Part shown: positions 6,001 to 8,196 of the stretch, in pieces
Layout of the letters: the number at the start of each line of letters is the position of its first letter
Numbering within the stretch: position 1 is the first letter of the stretch
Source of the DNA: Alphaproteobacteria bacterium
GTDB taxonomy: Bacteria; Pseudomonadota; Alphaproteobacteria; Rhodospirillales; Rhodospirillaceae
Reading direction: 5' to 3'
DNA length: 8,196 nucleotides
NCBI GenBank assembly: GCA_003250275.1
Contig: QKGW01000227.1
Span: forward strand, 1-8,196
Translations under genes and position numbers: made by a program
The notes under the pieces: generated by a model
What the model was told of the DNA's origin: nothing
Database searches by the model: none
The model's input: only the letters and a program-made list of their open reading frames with translations

Positions 6001-6384
6001 ATGACCAACACTTCCGATCCCCGCGTCGTCGCGGCGCTTATCGCCGCGGTGAAGCAGATCGAAACCGCGATCGCCGATACCGAGCGCGGCGTCGACCGGA
6101 TTCTCGGTCTCGTCGAGCTGTTGATGGAGCGCGCCGACAAGGACAGCTTCCTCAAGCTCGAAGGGATTCTGGAGGCGTGCAGCTTCCAGGACCTCTCGGG
6201 GCAGAAGCTGCGCAAGGTCGAGCGCCTGCTCGAACATCTCCGCACCAAGACCGTCATCACCGTGCCCGCCGGCATCGACGTCGACAAGGCGCAGGCGACC
6301 GCCGCCGAGCGCGACGTCACCCATGCGCCCTCGTCCCAGGGCCTTTCCCAGGAAGACGTCGACCGCCTGCTCAAGGGCATGTGA
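6001..6384 (+). CDS. cheZ: Compact CheZ-type CheY-P phosphatase
   Basis: This 127-residue, largely helical protein is probably a chemotaxis phosphatase that dephosphorylates CheY-P and so resets flagellar signalling. The key motif is ACSFQDLSGQKLRKV (59-73): FQDLxGQ is the CheZ active-site signature, with Asp64 and Gln68 corresponding to Asp143 and Gln147 of E. coli CheZ. The last residues, LSQEDVDRLLKGM (115-127), match the CheY-binding tail shared by CheZ C-termini and FliM N-termini (LSQxxxDxLL). A linker (about 84-114) connects the two. At 127 residues it is far shorter than E. coli CheZ (about 214), lacking most of the long N-terminal helical hairpin. The ATG at 6001 follows AAGGGTGGA (5987-5995). 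No other chemotaxis gene is visible; it may be co-transcribed with infC. Its stop abuts that of convergent tonB. Family is likely; activity is inferred. Confidence 0.82.
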   Translation: MTNTSDPRVVAALIAAVKQIETAIADTERGVDRILGLVELLMERADKDSFLKLEGILEACSFQDLSGQKLRKVERLLEHLRTKTVITVPAGIDVDKAQATAAERDVTHAPSSQGLSQEDVDRLLKGM

Positions 6385-7083
6385 TCATCGCCTCAAGGTG
6401 AAGCGGATCGGCACCACCAATTCGATCCGCTCGCCCGCCATGTGATCGGGCGGCGGCGGCAACGGCTGCGCGCGCGCGGGCAGCGCGAGCGCCTCGGCGT
6501 CGAGTTCCGCGACCCCCGAGGAGCGCACCAGGCGTGTGCCGAGCACCTGGCCTTCGCGGTCGACCGCGAACCCCACCACCGCCACGCCTTCGCGCCGCCG
6601 GAGTTCCGCGGCGCGCGGATAGCGCTTCTCCCGTTCCAGGCGCGCCACCAGTTCGCCCTGCCAGGTTCGGGCGCGCGCGGCGCTGACCGCGGCGTCCGCG
6701 CCCGGCAGCGGCGCGGCGGTGTGCGTCTGTGGCGCGTTGGCGGGCGCGGGCGGGCTCGGCGGCGGCGCGGACGGGGCGACGGCGGCGACGTCGGGCTTGG
6801 GGCGCGGCTTCGGTTTCGCCACCGGCTTCGGTGCGGGTCTCGGCGGCGGCGGCGCAGGTGCGGGGGCCTCGACGCGCGGCGGCGCGAGTGGCGGCGGTTC
6901 GGCGGACGGTTCGGGCTCGGGCGCGGGCGGCGGCGCGGGCGGCGCCACCGCGAGTTCGACCGCGAACGCGGGCGCTCCGAGGGTCGAGGCGGGTGGCGCG
7001 GCCCAGGTCAGCCCCGCGAGCAGCACCGCGCCGTGCCCGATACCGGCGAGCGCCAGCCCCAGCCCCCAGCGGCCCTCACTCAC
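6385..7083 (-). CDS. tonB: Energy transducer TonB
   Basis: TonB carries proton-motive force from ExbB-ExbD across the periplasm to outer-membrane receptors for siderophores, haem, cobalamin and similar ligands. The 232-residue protein has a short cytoplasmic start, one membrane anchor (about 8-29), a long proline-rich spacer (about 47-117, with EPEP and KPKPRPKP elements) and the C-terminal TonB domain (about 138-232). That domain includes ARLEREKRYPRAAELRRREG, VGFAVDREG and the closing MAGERIELVVPIRF. In the anchor His17 (GHGAVLL) matches the essential His of E. coli TonB, but the serine of the SxxxH motif is replaced by Ala13. The GTG start at 7083 overlaps the exbD stop (GTGA) and follows GGAGG by seven bases, so translation is probably coupled. 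It is the last gene of exbB-exbD-tonB and ends base-to-base against the cheZ-like gene. Confidence 0.95.
   Translation of the reverse strand: MSEGRWGLGLALAGIGHGAVLLAGLTWAAPPASTLGAPAFAVELAVAPPAPPPAPEPEPSAEPPPLAPPRVEAPAPAPPPPRPAPKPVAKPKPRPKPDVAAVAPSAPPPSPPAPANAPQTHTAAPLPGADAAVSAARARTWQGELVARLEREKRYPRAAELRRREGVAVVGFAVDREGQVLGTRLVRSSGVAELDAEALALPARAQPLPPPPDHMAGERIELVVPIRFTLRR
6733..6945 (-). repeat. Proline-rich low-complexity spacer within tonB
   Basis: This stretch encodes TonB residues 47-117, dominated by Pro, Ala, Glu-Pro and Lys/Arg-Pro. At DNA level it is a degenerate GC-only repeat of units such as GGCGCGGGCGGCG, read on the + strand. The acidic-proline part (EPEPS) precedes the basic-proline part (KPVAKPKPRPKP), as in other TonB spacers, which form an extended rod across the periplasm. 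Length polymorphism between strains would be expected here. Confidence 0.6.
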
Positions 7084-7493
7084 CGTACCGCCTCCAGCCC
7101 GACCAGCGCGACCTTGAGATATCCGGCGTCGCGCAGGGCGTTCATCGCCTCCATCAGACGTCCGTAATCGACCGTCTTGTCGGCGCGCAGGAACACCCGC
7201 GTTCCGGTGTCGCCGCCGCTCGCGGAGTCGAGCGCGGCGGCGAAGCTCTCGGATGCGGTTTCGCTCTCGCCGACGAGCAGCGCGCCGTCGCTCCGCAGGG
7301 TGACGTAAAGCGGCGTTTCAGGTTTTGGCTGCGGTTTCGCGGTGCTCGCGGGCAGATCCACCGGCACGTCGACGGTCGCGAGCGGCGCCGCGACCATGAA
7401 GATGATCAGCAGCACCAGCATCACGTCGATGAACGGCGTGACGTTGATCTCGTGGAGTTCATCCTCGGCTTCGAAGTCGCGCAACGGTCCCAT
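7080..7493 (-). CDS. exbD: Biopolymer transport protein ExbD
   Basis: ExbD is the peptidoglycan-side stator partner of ExbB in the TonB motor. The 137-residue protein has a short cytoplasmic start, the signature INVTPFIDVMLVLLIIFMVA (16-35) forming its single membrane helix, and a periplasmic domain ending DAGYLKVALVGLE. Asp23 in the membrane helix matches the proton-carrying Asp25 of E. coli ExbD. The ATG at 7493 lies only three bases after the exbB stop, with GGCGGAG in the end of exbB as ribosome-binding site. Its own stop overlaps the tonB start. TolR is a homologue, but the NVTPFIDVMLVLLIIFMVAAPL form together with the tonB neighbour supports ExbD. Confidence 0.95.
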   Translation of the reverse strand: MGPLRDFEAEDELHEINVTPFIDVMLVLLIIFMVAAPLATVDVPVDLPASTAKPQPKPETPLYVTLRSDGALLVGESETASESFAAALDSASGGDTGTRVFLRADKTVDYGRLMEAMNALRDAGYLKVALVGLEAVR

Positions 7494-7496
7494 CGG

Positions 7497-8141
7497 TCAC
7501 TCCGCCGCGAACTTGCGCAGCGTCGGCGCGTCGAGGCCGCGGCTGAGGTCCGCGAGCGCGTCGGCGGCGAGGTCGTCGAGGGCCGCGCGGTAGGCCGCGA
7601 GACCGCGGCTGAGGAGGTTGTAGAGCACCACTGCGGGGATCGCCGCGACGAGGCCGAGTGCGGTGGCGAGCAGCGCCTCGGCGATGCCGGGAGCGACCAC
7701 CGCGAGGTTGGTGGTATGGCTCGCGGCGATGCCGATGAAGCTGTTCATGATTCCCCACACGGTGCCGAAGAGGCCGACGAACGGCGCGATCGCGCCGATG
7801 CTGGCGAGTGCGCCGATGCCCGCGCGCAGCCCCCGCACGCGCGCCTGCACGGCGCGGGATATCGCCAGTTCGGCACGCGCGAGCGCGCCCGCGCCGCCGG
7901 TCTCGCGCGCCGCGATCTCGGGGATTTCGGCTTCCGGTGCGGCGATCCGCTTGCCCGCGCGGAGGGCGCGGACGCGGCGGATCGCGGCGCGGAGCGCGCA
8001 GGCCTTGGCGATCGCGACGGTCCATGTGGCGGCGGAGGCGAGGAACAGCCCGATCATCACCGCCTGCACCACCGCGTCGGCGTCGAGGTACATCCGCCAC
8101 GGCGAGAGTGCGCCGATCTCGGGAACGAGGATCGGGGTCAT
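7497..8141 (-). CDS. exbB: Biopolymer transport protein ExbB (TonB-type)
   Basis: ExbB forms the pentameric inner-membrane channel that, with ExbD, converts proton flow into TonB movement. The 214-residue protein has three membrane helices: about 22-44 (VVQAVMIGLFLASAATWTV), about 110-138 (SIGAIAPFVGLFGTVWGIMN) and about 154-178 (AEALLATALGLVAAIPAVVL). Conserved polar residues of the channel are present: Glu155, Thr127 and Thr160 correspond to Glu176, Thr148 and Thr181 of E. coli ExbB. It is shorter than E. coli ExbB (244), mainly in the N-terminal and cytoplasmic loop regions. The ATG at 8141 is chosen because GGGAG lies nine bases upstream and it overlaps the upstream stop (ATGA); ATG at 8093 and GTG at 8156 are alternatives. 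It heads the visible part of the exbB-exbD-tonB unit. TolQ is less likely given tonB. Confidence 0.94.
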   Translation of the reverse strand: MTPILVPEIGALSPWRMYLDADAVVQAVMIGLFLASAATWTVAIAKACALRAAIRRVRALRAGKRIAAPEAEIPEIAARETGGAGALARAELAISRAVQARVRGLRAGIGALASIGAIAPFVGLFGTVWGIMNSFIGIAASHTTNLAVVAPGIAEALLATALGLVAAIPAVVLYNLLSRGLAAYRAALDDLAADALADLSRGLDAPTLRKFAAE

Positions 8142-8196
8142 GCGCCGCGCTCCCACACCACCGAGACCGGAGTGCGCCAGAGGAAGCGTTCGAGGT
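8138..8196 (-). CDS. Unidentified gene upstream of exbB, C-terminal 18 residues
   Basis: One - strand frame runs from the window edge and ends LERFLWRTPVSVVWERGA at a TGA (8140-8138) that overlaps the exbB ATG as ATGA. Only 18 codons are visible, so the protein family cannot be recognised. The four-base overlap, the same coupling geometry used between exbD and tonB, is the main reason to believe it. If real, it is probably co-transcribed with exbB-exbD-tonB, and its identity would help name the substrate of the system. Confidence 0.5.
   Translation of the reverse strand, partial: LERFLWRTPVSVVWERGA

Noticed and set aside
6719..7117. A Gly/Ala/Ser-rich + strand frame opposite tonB
   Set aside because: It is the complement of the TonB proline-rich spacer; low complexity explains the openness and there is no ribosome-binding site or motif.
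1..8196. Mobile elements, CRISPR arrays, tRNA/rRNA genes, toxin-antitoxin or defence genes
   Set aside because: I scanned both strands and saw no transposase or integrase motifs, no regularly spaced repeats, no tRNA-like cloverleaf and no such gene families; nearly all sequence is accounted for by core genes.

Overview
The window is very GC-rich and densely packed with genes. Codon use, the thrS-infC pair, an ABHD10-type hydrolase and a compact CheZ-like protein suggest a Gram-negative alphaproteobacterium, perhaps in or near the Rhodospirillales. That placement is inferred from style and family resemblance; no search was run.

Layout. Positions 1-144 hold the C-terminus of an SDR/NAD-dependent epimerase-like protein on the + strand. 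The gap 145-328 contains five strong hairpins; the central one has the form of a bidirectional terminator between convergent genes. A serine alpha/beta hydrolase resembling mitochondrial ABHD10 runs on the - strand (329-1123). Divergent from it is a + strand run: a GT4 glycosyltransferase (1169-2359), an overlapping GT9/heptosyltransferase-like gene (2356-3303), threonyl-tRNA synthetase thrS (3367-5286), translation initiation factor IF-3 infC (5404-5940) and a 127-residue CheZ-type CheY-P phosphatase (6001-6384). Converging on it from the right is a - strand operon, read exbB (8141-7497), exbD (7493-7080), tonB (7083-6385). It is preceded by the last 18 codons of an unidentified gene that overlaps exbB.

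How the genes work together. The two glycosyltransferases are probably translationally coupled and fit lipopolysaccharide or surface-glycan assembly. ThrS and IF-3 are translation genes; here infC is not followed by rpmI-rplT as it is in E. coli. IF-3 most likely starts at an AUA codon (5404) with an ideally placed Shine-Dalgarno sequence, which would allow IF-3 to regulate its own synthesis. The CheZ-like protein points to flagellar chemotaxis. ExbB-ExbD-TonB is a complete inner-membrane energiser for TonB-dependent outer-membrane receptors.

Most of the window is recognisable core biology. I found no mobile element, CRISPR array, tRNA or rRNA, and no convincing new system. The points most worth a second look are the AUA start of infC, the hairpin cluster at 152-307, the reduced CheZ with its FliM-like tail, and the structured thrS and infC leaders.
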